Shown: positions 46,458 through 57,447, counted from the first letter of the stretch. The stretch: DNA of 64,000 nucleotides from Shewanella sp. AS1 (GCF_021412565.1 NZ_JAKCLJ010000002.1:310001-374000); one strand, 5' to 3'. Notes: a model not told the origin generated them from the letters alone. Numbers and translations are program-made.

Positions 46458-46775
46458 CTAACTCAATTGTTCACTGCGCTCGGCGCAGCAATTCCAGCAA
46501 AGCTCGAAGTTGCCTTCGTTGATCTCATGACAATTAACACATTGCCATTTAGGCGAGCTGCTTTCGAGGGCTTCGAGCTGTGACACTGCATGCTCATATT
46601 GAGATTCGGCCACCCAAAGTTCCACATCCTGAAGATCGGTCGGCAGTTCTCCAATAGCCCCGAGCAGGGCTTCACCTCGGATCTCAACCTCAATCCCGCA
46701 GGTCTCCAACATCCCTTTCAAACTATGAACCTGCAACAGGTTACCGCTTGCTACCAACCTGGCTTTTTCTTGCAT
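46458..46775 (-). CDS. DUF2007 domain protein with C-terminal zinc ribbon
   Basis: 105 residues from MQEKARLVASGNLLQVHSLKG. DUF2007 (about 5-72) ends at SQYEHAVSQLEAL, and a C4 zinc ribbon follows (CVNCHEINEGNFELCWNCC, about 80-98). Family described as putative signal transducers. The frame is open 27 codons further, through a 15-bp repeat that supplies two more in-frame ATGs (46787, 46802), each preceded by GGGGAC or GAGGGC, so the true N-terminus is uncertain. I take the one adjoining the conserved domain. Confidence 0.8.
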   Translation of the reverse strand: MQEKARLVASGNLLQVHSLKGMLETCGIEVEIRGEALLGAIGELPTDLQDVELWVAESQYEHAVSQLEALESSSPKWQCVNCHEINEGNFELCWNCCAERSEQLS

Positions 46776-46830
46776 AGTCGTCCCCATAATAGTCGTCCCC
46801 ATAATAGTCGCCCTCATAAATAGTCGCCCC
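46773..46830. repeat. 15-bp repeat carrying alternative start codons of the DUF2007 gene
   Basis: Units end at 46785, 46800, 46815 and 46830; consensus ATAATAGTCGTCCCC. On the minus strand each unit reads GGGGACGACTATTAT and so renews a purine-rich site plus ATG every five codons in the same frame. Confidence 0.9.
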
Positions 46831-46932
46831 ATACAGACACTGTTAGAAAATTGCACCCTTGCGCCAAGAAGAGATACTGTCGTGAAATAAGGCTCTCTGT
46901 AGAATACCCTTTTTACACTTTCTTAACCTATA

Positions 46933-46959
46933 AAAAAAGCCACAATCTGTGGCTTTTTT
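46933..46959 (-). terminator. Terminator of the queA-tgt-yajC-secDF operon
   Basis: 12-bp perfect stem AAAAAAGCCACA (46933-46944) and TGTGGCTTTTTT (46948-46959), loop ATC, directly after secF. Confidence 0.93.
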
Positions 46960-46977
46960 GATCAAAAACATATTAGG

Positions 46978-47925
46978 TTAAGGCATCAGCGCATCTTGAT
47001 CCGCGCCTTCCTTCTCAATCTCAACAGGCATCATATGCTCGCGATTAATACCCAATTTAATCGCTAAGAAACTCGCCACATAAATTGAAGAGAAAGTACC
47101 CACAAAAATCCCCATCAGCAGTGCGGTTGCGAAGCCATGGATCATAGTACCGCCCTTAAGGAACAGGGCAATCACCACGATTAATGTCGTTCCTGTGGTG
47201 ATAATGGTACGACTCATGGTTTGAGTGATGGAGTTATTAACCACCTCTTCAGGGTTAGCCTTTCTCATCTTGAGGAAGTTTTCACGGATACGGTCAAACA
47301 CAACGATAGTATCGTTTAGCGAGTAACCCACAACTGTCAGCACACCCGCCAATACGGTCAAATCAAACTCCAGCTGGAACAGTGAGAACACGCCCAGAGT
47401 AATGATCACATCGTGCGCCAGTGCGGCTACCGAACCTAAAGCCAGACGCCATTCGAAACGGAATGACACATAGATAAGGATACAAATCAGCGCCACTAAT
47501 ACCGCAAGACCGCCCTGCTCGGCTAACTCTTTACCTACCTGAGGACCAACAAACTCAACCCGCTTCTGCTCCACGCTCGGATCGACCGTAGCAGCGGCTT
47601 CTAATACATGCTGAACCTGGAGATCGCTTTTAACGCCCTCTTTTACAGGCAGACGAACCAACACATCCCGGCTCGAACCGAAGTTTTGCACCACGGCACC
47701 ATCGGTTTCATCTGAAGTCAGTACACTGCGTAGCTGATTAAGATCCACACTCTGGCTAAACTCCATCTCGACGACTGTACCGCCGGTGAAATCTAATCCC
47801 CAGTTGATCCCTTTAAAAGCAAGAGAACCCAATGAGCCTAACACTAACAAGAGTGAAATAATGCTGATCGGCACTGCATGACGCAGGAAGTTGATCGTGC
47901 CTTTTATCGATAATATCTGGAACAT
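46978..47925 (-). CDS. secF: Protein translocase subunit SecF
   Basis: 315 residues with six membrane segments. FKGINWGLDFTGGTVVEM near 32-49, FVGPQVGKELAEQG near 123, GYSLNDTIVVFDRIRENF near 200-217 and GTFSSIYVAS are the SecF blocks. Works with SecD, driving the last stages of export by proton motive force. 11 bases after secD. Confidence 0.97.
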   Translation of the reverse strand: MFQILSIKGTINFLRHAVPISIISLLLVLGSLGSLAFKGINWGLDFTGGTVVEMEFSQSVDLNQLRSVLTSDETDGAVVQNFGSSRDVLVRLPVKEGVKSDLQVQHVLEAAATVDPSVEQKRVEFVGPQVGKELAEQGGLAVLVALICILIYVSFRFEWRLALGSVAALAHDVIITLGVFSLFQLEFDLTVLAGVLTVVGYSLNDTIVVFDRIRENFLKMRKANPEEVVNNSITQTMSRTIITTGTTLIVVIALFLKGGTMIHGFATALLMGIFVGTFSSIYVASFLAIKLGINREHMMPVEIEKEGADQDALMP

Positions 47926-47936
47926 ACAACTTCCCC

Positions 47937-49787
47937 TTAAATAGACAGTTTCTTCACGCGCTTACCACCCCATATCCCGTTCACCACGGCACGTGTGCCC
48001 ACGATGGCGGTAAACATAGAGGTTGCAATACCTATCATCAGGGTAACCGCAAAGCCTTTAACGGCACCTGTACCCACAGCAAACAGAATTAACGCTGTCA
48101 TAAAGGTGGTAATGTTCGCATCGGCGATGGTTGAAAATGCGTTGCCGTAACCTTCATGAATCGCCTGCTGCACGCTGCGACCGGCACGTAACTCCTCACG
48201 AATGCGTTCGTAAATCAGTACGTTACCATCAACCGCCATACCCACAGTCAATACCATACCGGCAATACCCGGCAAGGTTAATACCGCCCCTGGGATCATC
48301 GACATTACACCTACAACCATGATGAGGTTAGCCGATAGCGCCAAGTTAGCGATCAGACCAAAACCACGGTAATACACCAGCATAAAGATGAGTACAACCG
48401 CCATGCCCCAGATCATCGCCTGCACACCATTTTCGATATTCTCGGCGCCCAGGCTTGGGCCAATGGTGCGCTCTTCAACGATAGAGACAGGGGCGATCAA
48501 GGCACCGGCACGCAGTAATAAAGCCAAGTTTTGCGCTTCAGAGTGATCGAGACCGGTAATAACGAAGTTACGTCCAAGACGCGCCTGAATGGTCGCGACC
48601 GAGATCACTTCCTCAATCTTATCCATCTTCACGCTACCGTCAGGATTTCTAGCACCGTTATCTTTGTATTCGATAAACAGGGTCGCCATCGGCTTGCCGA
48701 TATTGTCCTTGGTGACGTTTGAGAAGATAGAGCCGCCTTTCGCATCTAAGTTAATGGAGACCTGAGGACGACTGTATTCATCGAAGCTTGGTTGGGCTCC
48801 CTGGATATGATCGCCTGTGAGCATCACAGCTTTTTCAAGAGCAACCTGACCGCCCTGACGACGATTATAGATTTGCGATGTCGCTGCGACTCGGCCGCTG
48901 GCGATAGCCGCCGCATCGGCTCTTTCATCCACCATGTGGAATTCAATCGATGCCGTCGCGCCTAAGATATCCTTAGCACGAGCGGTATCTTGAACACCAG
49001 GAAGCTCGACGATGATGCGCTCTGCGCCCTGGCGTTGTACCACAGGCTCAGCCACACCCAATTCGTTGACACGATTACGCAAAGTGGTGATGTTTTGCTG
49101 CAGCGCCTCTTCCTTAATCTGCTTAAGGTAGATTTCGCTCATGCTTGCCATCAGCTGGTAATTGTCACCAGAGCTTGCATCACTGAAGACCATGTCGTTA
49201 CTGCGAGTCTTGAGGAACTGCTCTGCTTTCGCCAGGCTGTCTGCATCGCGGAACTTGATCTCAATCCCCTTAGGGGTATTGCGAATACCGGCATAACGAA
49301 TACGCTCACTACGAAGATCAGATCGAAAATCACCGATTTTAGCTTCTGTCATCTTACGGATAGCTTCGCTCATATCCACTTCCATCAGGAAGTGAACCCC
49401 GCCACGTAAATCGAGACCGAGTTTCATCGGACTACCGCCTAAGTTCTCTAACCACTTAGGGGTCGCCGGCGCGAGGTTTAATGCGACAATATACTTGTCG
49501 CCCAGCGCCTGTGCGATCAGCTCTTTTGCAAGCAGCTGCTGATCTGAGTTTGCCACCCGAACTAACAACTGGCCGTTTTCAAGCTCAGAACGTTTAACGC
49601 CAATCCCTTCAGTCGACAAAATGTCGTTTACCTGGGTCTGGGTCGTCGCAGTAACTTCGGCACCACGGGTAGCAACCACTTGCACCGCATGATCTTCACC
49701 AAACAAATTTGGTATTGCGTAGAAGGTACCGACGGCGATGATCAAGATCACCATCAGGTTCTTCCACATTGGGTATTTATTTAACAC
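47937..49787 (-). CDS. secD: Protein translocase subunit SecD
   Basis: 616 residues. N-terminal membrane segment, large periplasmic P1 domain ([16 protein letters not shown] near 115-130, [21 protein letters not shown] near 240), then five membrane segments from about 440 with [21 protein letters not shown]-like fold with SecF. Between yajC and secF as in E. coli. Confidence 0.97.
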   Translation of the reverse strand: MLNKYPMWKNLMVILIIAVGTFYAIPNLFGEDHAVQVVATRGAEVTATTQTQVNDILSTEGIGVKRSELENGQLLVRVANSDQQLLAKELIAQALGDKYIVALNLAPATPKWLENLGGSPMKLGLDLRGGVHFLMEVDMSEAIRKMTEAKIGDFRSDLRSERIRYAGIRNTPKGIEIKFRDADSLAKAEQFLKTRSNDMVFSDASSGDNYQLMASMSEIYLKQIKEEALQQNITTLRNRVNELGVAEPVVQRQGAERIIVELPGVQDTARAKDILGATASIEFHMVDERADAAAIASGRVAATSQIYNRRQGGQVALEKAVMLTGDHIQGAQPSFDEYSRPQVSINLDAKGGSIFSNVTKDNIGKPMATLFIEYKDNGARNPDGSVKMDKIEEVISVATIQARLGRNFVITGLDHSEAQNLALLLRAGALIAPVSIVEERTIGPSLGAENIENGVQAMIWGMAVVLIFMLVYYRGFGLIANLALSANLIMVVGVMSMIPGAVLTLPGIAGMVLTVGMAVDGNVLIYERIREELRAGRSVQQAIHEGYGNAFSTIADANITTFMTALILFAVGTGAVKGFAVTLMIGIATSMFTAIVGTRAVVNGIWGGKRVKKLSI

Positions 49788-49825
49788 ACCATCGCCCTCT
49801 TGGCTTAAAGTGACTCAGTTACAAC

Positions 49826-50158
49826 TTAAAGTGACTTAATCGACCCTTTAGGCAATACAGCCGTGATGTAATCCTTTTTAATAGTGATCTCTGTGTTTTC
49901 GTTGATAGCCAACAGCACATAGTCATTCTCGTCGCTGATCTTAGCGATTTTACCCAAGATACCACCATTGGTTAACACTTCATCACCCTTGCTCAATGAG
50001 CTCATCAGGTTCTTATGTTCTTTAACACGCTTTGACTGAGGACGGAAAATCATGAAATAGAAAATCAAACCAAAAATGACCAACATGAAAATCAATTCCA
50101 TGGTGCCACCGTTGGCTGGTGCGCCAGCCGTATTTGCGTATGCATTTGAAATAAACAT
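49826..50158 (-). CDS. yajC: Preprotein translocase accessory subunit YajC
   Basis: 110 residues. One membrane segment (TMELIFMLVIFGLIFYFMIF, about 20-39), then RPQSKRVKEHKNLMSSLSKGDEV-type cytoplasmic domain (here in parts RPQSKRVKEH and SKGDEVLTNGGILGKIAKI). Associates with SecDF. 27 bases after tgt. Confidence 0.95.
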   Translation of the reverse strand: MFISNAYANTAGAPANGGTMELIFMLVIFGLIFYFMIFRPQSKRVKEHKNLMSSLSKGDEVLTNGGILGKIAKISDENDYVLLAINENTEITIKKDYITAVLPKGSIKSL

Positions 50159-50185
50159 ATTTCTCTCTTCTTATTAGCAGTAATA

Positions 50186-51313
<1,128 letters not shown>

Positions 51314-51428
51314 TTACCTCGCCAGAGAAACAGTCTGACTTTTTGCCGCCAATAGAATTGGCGACGCGATTAATAAACAGATGAGGGCAAACAATTAAGT
51401 ATCAACCCTAAATCTAAAAAAACTAAAA

Positions 51429-51462
51429 AAAATACCCACCGCCTGAGTGGGGTGGGTATTTT
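51429..51462 (-). terminator. Hairpin between queA and tgt
   Basis: 12-bp perfect stem AAAATACCCACC (51429-51440) and GGTGGGTATTTT (51451-51462), ten-base loop, A/T runs on both sides. It lies within what is usually an operon, so tgt and the Sec genes may also have their own promoter in 51311-51428. Confidence 0.87.
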
Positions 51463-51478
51463 AAAACAAAATCGGGTT

Positions 51479-52516
51479 TTAGTTCGCTTTTTTAGTCACA
51501 AACATGGCATCGCCATAGCTGAAAAAGCGGTATTTTTGTGCGATCGCGTGTTGATAGGCATTTTTCACCTCATCAAATCCGGCAAACGCACTGATCAGCA
51601 TGATCAGCGTCGACTCAGGCAGGTGGAAATTGGTCACCATGGCATCGACAACCTGGAACTCATAACCAGGATAGATAAAAATATTGGTATCATTGCTAAA
51701 GGGTTCAAGTTCGCCGGCACTGGCCTTAGCGGCACTCTCCAAGGAGCGCACCGAAGTGGTTCCCACAGCAATGACTCGATTACCTGCGGCTTTAGTGGCC
51801 TTAATCTTATCCACTACCTCTTGAGACACCTGCGCCCACTCTGAGTGCATCTTATGTTCAAGCACATTATCGACCCGCACCGGCTGGAAAGTCCCAGCGC
51901 CCACATGCAGTGTCACAAAAGCGGTATCGACCCCTTTTTCCTTCAGTTTAGCGAGCACTTTGTCATCAAAATGCAAACCGGCCGTCGGCGCCGCCACGGC
52001 ACCTGGGTTTTGATTATAGACTGTCTGGTAACGCTCCTTATCTGCATCCTCATCGGGTCTGTCGATATAAGGAGGCAGAGGCATGTGCCCCACCTCTTCC
52101 AGCACTTCTAAGATAGTCTTATCACTGTTAAGCACCAGTTCAAACAAGGCATCATGGCGAGCCACCATGGTCATCTGATAACCACCATCGAGGCAGATAA
52201 CGCTATCAACTTTAGGGGATTTAGAACTCCGTACATGGGCGAGAATGCGTTTATCATCGAGCATACGCTCAACCAAGATCTCCAGCTTGCCACCTGTCTG
52301 TTTTTGACCAAACAGGCGCGCCGGGATCACGCGGGTATTATTAAACACCATGAGATCACCGGGATTAACCAGCTCGAGAATATCGGTAAATTGCTTATCG
52401 GCAAGCTCACCCGTCGAGCCCTCTAAAGTCAACAGACGCGAGGCCGTACGTTCCGCCATGGGATATCGGGCAATCAATTCATCGGGGAGGTCGAAAGAAA
52501 AATCGGCAACGCGCAT
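51479..52516 (-). CDS. queA: S-adenosylmethionine:tRNA ribosyltransferase-isomerase
   Basis: 345 residues. [19 protein letters not shown] at the start; [42 protein letters not shown] and [18 protein letters not shown] are the QueA blocks. Adds the cyclopentene ring of queuosine to preQ1-tRNA. Follows a small ORF (52585-52752) on the same strand by 68 bases. Confidence 0.97.
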   Translation of the reverse strand: MRVADFSFDLPDELIARYPMAERTASRLLTLEGSTGELADKQFTDILELVNPGDLMVFNNTRVIPARLFGQKQTGGKLEILVERMLDDKRILAHVRSSKSPKVDSVICLDGGYQMTMVARHDALFELVLNSDKTILEVLEEVGHMPLPPYIDRPDEDADKERYQTVYNQNPGAVAAPTAGLHFDDKVLAKLKEKGVDTAFVTLHVGAGTFQPVRVDNVLEHKMHSEWAQVSQEVVDKIKATKAAGNRVIAVGTTSVRSLESAAKASAGELEPFSNDTNIFIYPGYEFQVVDAMVTNFHLPESTLIMLISAFAGFDEVKNAYQHAIAQKYRFFSYGDAMFVTKKAN

Positions 52517-52584
52517 AATCAGTCTCTGCTTAACATAAATCGGCCGCTAGTCTATTGGCAGAGACTGATAAGATCAAGGTGAAC

Positions 52585-52752
52585 CTATTTAACTTGCTTA
52601 TTCTTTTCCATTGCATGTCGATCACGAGACATATCTATCTTCATGCTATGATTTCGATGTTGCTCAATTGGAATATCAATCTGTACACGTTTGCGTTTAG
52701 ATTGAGAAGTTTTACTACTATTATAGAGTTGCGACAACCAGTTCCACATCAT
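52585..52752 (-). CDS. Small basic protein of 55 residues, unknown
   Basis: Minus-strand ORF from ATG at 52752 to TAG at 52585-52587, 55 residues, starting MMWNWLSQLYNSSKTSQSKR and containing VQIDIPIEQHRNH. AAGGA lies six bases before the first ATG, a good ribosome site. The product is short, basic, rich in Lys, Arg, His and Gln, with no signal peptide or membrane segment. It is 68 bases upstream of queA on the same strand and divergent from acpH. I do not recognise the family; the start site and codon pattern make a gene more likely than chance. Confidence 0.55.
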   Translation of the reverse strand: MMWNWLSQLYNSSKTSQSKRKRVQIDIPIEQHRNHSMKIDMSRDRHAMEKNKQVK

Positions 52753-52931
52753 CCGTGATCCTTAAATCGAGATTAGTCGAGAATTGTGAGGAATGAATCT
52801 CACTGTACGCACATCCTTAAGACCACCTTGTATTAACCCATGAAAGAATTAACAAAAATAAAGGTTTCTTAGCGTACTTCGCCATGATACCGTGAAATTA
52901 ACAATTTGATAAAGACAAATATAGTCCAACT

Positions 52932-53525
52932 ATGAATTTTTTGGCACATCTTCATCTCGCCGATAACAGCAAAACCAGTCTGGGCGCCAATTTGGCTGGC
53001 GACTTTGCAAAAGGTAACATCAGCGATCATCCCAAAGCGTTACAGCAAGGGATCTGGCTACATAGACAGATAGATGCCCTGACCGACAGCCATGAACTCA
53101 CCAAAGAGTTAAAAGCCGCCTTTCCAAAAGAACTCCAGCGAGCCGCGCCTATTCTAATCGATCTGGCTTTCGATCATATGCTGGCCAAGTATTGGGATGA
53201 ATATCATCACCAACCGCTTGCACAATTTGCCAAGACTGCCTATCAACAGCTGGAAAATACCCCTGCACTGCCGGAAAAACTCAACCTGCTCATCCCAAGG
53301 ATGCGCGACGAAAACTGGCTTATCGCTTATCAGAGTCGCAGTGGCCTCAATCAAACCATCAGCGCGGTAGCTAAACGGGTATCTAAGCCTGAGATTTTCC
53401 AGGGCGCACAGAAGACAGTGGAAAAAATGGATATCGATATCGAAATCGCCTTTCGCACCTTCTACCCACAATTGATGGCCTATTCCAGGATCTGGACGCG
53501 CCAGACGCCGACCGAGTACCTCTAA
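52932..53525 (+). CDS. acpH: Acyl carrier protein phosphodiesterase
   Basis: 197 residues. MNFLAHLHLADNSKTSLGAN, LAGDFAKGN, GIWLHRQIDALTDSH (HD-type metal residues) and DLAFDHMLAKYW are the AcpH blocks. It removes 4'-phosphopantetheine from acyl carrier protein. Length is typical. The stop is followed by a purine-rich degenerate stretch and then an 18-bp repeat before the next gene. Confidence 0.94.
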   Translation: MNFLAHLHLADNSKTSLGANLAGDFAKGNISDHPKALQQGIWLHRQIDALTDSHELTKELKAAFPKELQRAAPILIDLAFDHMLAKYWDEYHHQPLAQFAKTAYQQLENTPALPEKLNLLIPRMRDENWLIAYQSRSGLNQTISAVAKRVSKPEIFQGAQKTVEKMDIDIEIAFRTFYPQLMAYSRIWTRQTPTEYL

Positions 53526-53577
53526 GTCTTAACGAAGGACAAAGAAAACGAGGACGGCACAGTAAATGAGGACCACT

Positions 53578-53613
53578 AAGTAAGCGTGGTTAAGAAAGTA
53601 AGCGTGGATAAGA
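53578..53613. repeat. 18-bp tandem duplication before the thioredoxin-like gene
   Basis: AAGTAAGCGTGGTTAAGA (53578-53595) and AAGTAAGCGTGGATAAGA (53596-53613), one difference. It ends two bases before the chosen ATG and contains an in-frame GTG in each copy. Confidence 0.92.
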
Positions 53614-53615
53614 AA

Positions 53616-54188
53616 ATGAGCGCGCAGCAGCGACTATCTAACATCTTGGGTTGGCTGAATCCCCAAAAGAAACGCTATCGCTATCTGAGAGATCTCTGTC
53701 TGTTTGGTCTTATCGCCTTTCTGGTGCTGAGTTATCAGCAAAAAGAGATGATAACCGGTAAGGCGCCCAAGCTGCATGCCTACAGCACCCTGGGCGAACC
53801 ACTCAGTTTATCGACCTCCCAGCCAACCTTAGTCTATTTCTGGGGCACCTGGTGTCCGGTTTGCCGCCTCACCTCCCCTATGGTGGATACGCTGACGGCC
53901 GATTATCAGGTGATCAGCATAGCGGTTGCCTCTGGCAGCGATGATGAGATAAACCAGTTCATGACCGAGCAGGGTTATCGCTACCCCGTTATAAATGACA
54001 CTGTCGTTAATGACGCTATCACTAATAACCTTAGGGGGAATGATGCCATTGAGCTAAATCAGCTCTGGGGAGCTGAGGTGTTTCCAGCGATCTACATAGT
54101 CGATAAGCACGGCGAGATCCGCTTTAAAACCTCAGGCGTCACCAGCAGTATCGGAATGAAGATCAGGCTCTGGTTAGCCAAGTGGTAA
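53616..54188 (+). CDS. Membrane-anchored thioredoxin-like protein disulfide oxidoreductase (ScsD type)
   Basis: 190 residues from MSAQQRLSNILGWLNPQKK. A GTG ten codons earlier lies in the 18-bp repeat and is also possible. One N-terminal membrane segment (DLCLFGLIAFLVLSY, about 28-42) and a periplasmic thioredoxin fold with WGTWCPVCR (CPVC active site) and VFPAIYIVD (cis-Pro). ScsD/TlpA-like proteins handle thiol exchange in the periplasm. Between them sits an odd 15-bp repeated stretch coding a five-residue pattern (V/I)xNDx (53988-54047). No DsbD-like partner in view. Confidence 0.86.
   Translation: MSAQQRLSNILGWLNPQKKRYRYLRDLCLFGLIAFLVLSYQQKEMITGKAPKLHAYSTLGEPLSLSTSQPTLVYFWGTWCPVCRLTSPMVDTLTADYQVISIAVASGSDDEINQFMTEQGYRYPVINDTVVNDAITNNLRGNDAIELNQLWGAEVFPAIYIVDKHGEIRFKTSGVTSSIGMKIRLWLAKW
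53988..54047. repeat. 15-bp repeat inside the thioredoxin-like gene
   Basis: Four 15-base units (53988, 54003, 54018, 54033) code VINDT, VVNDA, ITNNL, RGNDA; a fifth may follow (IELNQ). They fall between the active site and the cis-Pro strand. Confidence 0.75.
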
Positions 54189-54275
54189 ATCCATCTTTGT
54201 CTTTGTCTGTCTCTTTATCTTTGTCTTAGTCATAGCCCTAGGCTTAATTGCCCAGGCTAAACCCAAATCTCGGCA

Positions 54276-55628
54276 TCAAACCAGTTGATATTTCTCTAAA
54301 CGATACAAAAATGCCTTGTAACTCAGACCCAAGCATTTCGCAGCCTTAGTACGATTACCATCGAAGCGGTTCATCGCCTGTTCTAGGCAATCTTTCTCAA
54401 AACTTTCCCACTCTATTCCGTCACTGGGCAACACAAATTGTGAGGTATCTAAGGTCTGAGGCGTAGCATTAAGCTCCTGAACCATCTCCTCTTCATCGCC
54501 AAGCAGGACAAAACGCTCGATACGGTTAGCCAGCTCCCGCACATTGCCTGGCCAGGCATGATCCAGCAGCGCCTTCATGGTCTGACTCTGTAACTTGGGC
54601 GTCGTGATACCATACTGGCTGGCGTGTAGCTTTAAGAAGTGCTCAACCAGTCTGCCGATATCTTCCCGTCGCTCCCTAAGCGCAGGCATGTGAATAGGCA
54701 CCACATTGAGCCGGTAGTAGAGATCCTCTCTAAAACGTCCCTCGGCCACTTCGACTTGTAGATCCCTGTGGGTGGCAGCAATCACCCTCACATCCAGTTT
54801 TATCTCACCATTTTGGCCTAGCCTAGAGATCACCCCTTCTTGCAGAAAACGCAGCAAGTTAGTCTGTTGCAGCAGCGGTAGCTCGCCTATTTCATCGAGA
54901 AAAACGGTGCCACCATTGGCCGCCTCGAGTTTACCTACCTTAAGAGAGTTCGCACCTGTATAAGCCCCTTTTTCGGCGCCAAATAACTCAGCCTCGGCTA
55001 AGGACTCAGGAATGGCGCCACAGTTGATGGCGATAAAGGGCTTATGACTACGGTTTGAGAGCTGATAAAGCGCCCGCGCCGCTAGCTCTTTTCCTGTGCC
55101 ACTCTCGCCGCCGATCAGCACGGTGGCATCTGTGGCGCTCACCCTCTGTACCCGCTGATAGACTTTCTGCATCAGTGCAGAGCCGCCAACCAGCCCCACT
55201 AGCTCCTGCTGCTGGGAAAGCTCGGACGACAATCGGCGGTTCTGGCGTTTTAAGGCGATGGACTTAGCCACTTTCTCTATGGCTAACAGCAGGGTCTGGC
55301 GTTGATAAGGCTTGGCCAGGTAATCATCGGCGCCAGCCTGCATAGCATCGACCGCATGGGTAATAGTGCCGTAGGCAGTGGCGATAATAAAGCCCATGTC
55401 CGTGTGTTCCCGGCGCACATAATTAAGCAGATCCATGCCGGTCAGTTGACCCAGTTTCCAGTCGGAAAACACTAAGTCAGGCGGACTCTGCTTAATCATC
55501 ACTATCGCCTGTTCAACGCTCTCGGCGCTCTTTACCTGATATTGGCTGGCCGTGAGCATCTGCACGATCAACTGGCGCTGATCCGGTTCATCTTCCACGA
55601 CCAAAATATGCAACTGGGGCATCTCCAT
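54276..55628 (-). CDS. Sigma-54-dependent response regulator (NtrC family)
   Basis: 450 residues. Receiver about 6-120 with phospho-acceptor D56 in LVFSDWKLG; AAA+ domain about 145-375 with GESGTGKELAARA (Walker A), ELFGAEKGAYTGAN (GAYTGA, the sigma-54 contact loop, with Y as in many family members) and GGTVFLDEIGELPL (Walker B); Fis-type HTH at about 425-445 (GNRTKAAKCLGLSYKAFLYR). It should activate sigma-54 promoters when phosphorylated by the kinase encoded just upstream; their codons overlap (TAATG). Confidence 0.95.
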   Translation of the reverse strand: MEMPQLHILVVEDEPDQRQLIVQMLTASQYQVKSAESVEQAIVMIKQSPPDLVFSDWKLGQLTGMDLLNYVRREHTDMGFIIATAYGTITHAVDAMQAGADDYLAKPYQRQTLLLAIEKVAKSIALKRQNRRLSSELSQQQELVGLVGGSALMQKVYQRVQRVSATDATVLIGGESGTGKELAARALYQLSNRSHKPFIAINCGAIPESLAEAELFGAEKGAYTGANSLKVGKLEAANGGTVFLDEIGELPLLQQTNLLRFLQEGVISRLGQNGEIKLDVRVIAATHRDLQVEVAEGRFREDLYYRLNVVPIHMPALRERREDIGRLVEHFLKLHASQYGITTPKLQSQTMKALLDHAWPGNVRELANRIERFVLLGDEEEMVQELNATPQTLDTSQFVLPSDGIEWESFEKDCLEQAMNRFDGNRTKAAKCLGLSYKAFLYRLEKYQLV

Positions 55629-57343
55629 TATTTCACCTCTTCAGGGGCGTTATCTGAATCCTTGCTTTTTGAACTCTGGTTTTTTGAATATATGTTTGCA
55701 GAAGCACTAACTTGAGAACTAGGGGATAAAAAATAGAGTGTCACCACAGTACCACCGCCGGGATTATCGGCAAATTGGATGCGACCGCCATAATGGCCCT
55801 TGATCAATTGCTCGGCAATATAGATCCCCATACCAGTTCCCTCGGCTTTGGTGGTGATATGGGGTTGACTGAGCTTGTCGCGCACTTCCGGATCTATCCC
55901 TTTGCCTGTATCGGCCACCACCAGAGTATAAAAGTCTCCCTGCTGTGACAGAGTGACATCTATCTGACCCGAATCCGGCGTCGCCTCCACCGCATTAATC
56001 AGCACGGCGTGAACTATGCTCCTGATCTCCGACTCTGCCCCCATGATGCTTAAACTTGGATCTATGCAATCAAAATTAATCTTCATCTTGCTGCCGTTAA
56101 TCGACAGCTCCAGCAGAATATCCTGCACAGTCGCGGCAAGAGGCACAGATGCGTCGCGATTCACCTGAGTACTGGACAGTGTCAGCAGTGACTGAATACT
56201 CTTATCCATCATGGCGATTTTTTTCTGCATCTGAGCAAGCATCTCAGCGGCTTGCTGGCTTGAGTTTGCCTGTGCAATCGCTTCCGATAATAAACCTAAG
56301 GTATGAAGCGGGTTTCGTAGGCTATGGGCAATGCCGCGGGTCACTTCACCAAGCTCGGCTAACTGTTTCTGCTGCGCCATCAGCTTCTTCTGCTCATTTA
56401 ACGATGCCAGCTGCACACTCATACGATTAAATCCGCTGAGTATACTCTTAAGCTCTTTTACCCCGCGCTCCTCGACCTGATAGCCAAGCTCGCCCTCACC
56501 TAACTTCTTATGGCCGCTAGCCAGAGCCGAGAGCGGCGCACTGATCACATGGCTAAGCAGGTAAGCCAAGACTAAAGCTGCGATTGAGCTTAGCAAGATC
56601 ATCGCAAACATAGACTCACTGAAACGATTTAACTGGGTATTGGCCTGTTGATTAGGCACTGAAATTTCCCGTGTCACCTTAACCACAGGCGCTCCGGGCG
56701 ATGGCGGAGATTCGATAAGAGCTACATTGCCTTTTTCAAGCCAGCTATTTGCATCGACTTCGATCTGCTTTACCGCCTCATGGAGTCGCTGGCGATACTC
56801 ATCCGCGGCCTGGCGCTTCGCTTCGGCAATTTTCGCCTTCTGCCTTTGTCTGAGTTCCTGCTCATGCACCATCATCTGATTCAACCGACGGGTTAACTCC
56901 TGCTGCTTTTCCCTGAGCTCAGCCCTTAGTTGAATTCGCTTTTGCTGTTGCTGCTCTGCACTACCGCTTTTCGCTTCTGGCAGCTCAAGCAGCACTAACT
57001 CCTCGCTGAGCCTTGCTATCTCATCGCTTACGGCCTCAACATCCGCCTCAAACTCACTGCGCATCGATTCGACTTCATGCATTGACTCGACTTCATGTAT
57101 TGACTGAATAAGTGCTCGTTTCTCCTCTGGCACCACAGGCTTGTCTAGCTTTACCACAAAATTCTGTTCGGGCCCGACATTATCAATCAGCACTTTAACC
57201 AGACTCTGTGATAACTCCCGAGAACTTTCGCTCAGCTCGCTCTGTAGCTGTCCCTTAAAATAGTGAGACACAATCAGCTGGCTCACCCCCAGCAGAAGAA
57301 TAAGCGCACCAAAGAGCACAAACAGATAGCGTTTTATCGACAT
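55628..57343 (-). CDS. Sensor histidine kinase with long periplasmic coiled coil
   Basis: 571 residues. Membrane segment about 4-22, periplasmic region about 23-243, second membrane segment about 244-264, HAMP about 265-315, phospho-acceptor H340 in RGIAHSLRNPLHTLGLL, and ATPase domain (VHAVLINAVEATPD, VADTGKGIDPEVRDKL, GTGMGIYIAEQLI). The periplasmic part is largely coiled coil (about 65-200, EKQQELTRRLNQMMVHEQEL) rather than a PAS or Cache fold. An 18-bp duplication gives HEVESM twice near residue 85-96. It probably responds to envelope or membrane state. The 5' end faces the coiled-coil gene at 57747. Confidence 0.94.
   Translation of the reverse strand: MSIKRYLFVLFGALILLLGVSQLIVSHYFKGQLQSELSESSRELSQSLVKVLIDNVGPEQNFVVKLDKPVVPEEKRALIQSIHEVESMHEVESMRSEFEADVEAVSDEIARLSEELVLLELPEAKSGSAEQQQQKRIQLRAELREKQQELTRRLNQMMVHEQELRQRQKAKIAEAKRQAADEYRQRLHEAVKQIEVDANSWLEKGNVALIESPPSPGAPVVKVTREISVPNQQANTQLNRFSESMFAMILLSSIAALVLAYLLSHVISAPLSALASGHKKLGEGELGYQVEERGVKELKSILSGFNRMSVQLASLNEQKKLMAQQKQLAELGEVTRGIAHSLRNPLHTLGLLSEAIAQANSSQQAAEMLAQMQKKIAMMDKSIQSLLTLSSTQVNRDASVPLAATVQDILLELSINGSKMKINFDCIDPSLSIMGAESEIRSIVHAVLINAVEATPDSGQIDVTLSQQGDFYTLVVADTGKGIDPEVRDKLSQPHITTKAEGTGMGIYIAEQLIKGHYGGRIQFADNPGGGTVVTLYFLSPSSQVSASANIYSKNQSSKSKDSDNAPEEVK
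57062..57097. repeat. 18-bp tandem duplication in the histidine kinase gene
   Basis: Two 18-base units (57062-57079 and 57080-57097) with two differences code HEVESM twice at the start of the periplasmic coiled coil. Confidence 0.88.
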
Positions 57344-57447
57344 GAAATCCTCAAGCTAACAAATCATTTTTATCTGGCTATACAAAAAGAGTACCAAGAT
57401 GAAATGGCGCAGATATTGGGTTTCAAGATAACAGAAAAAATGAAAAT

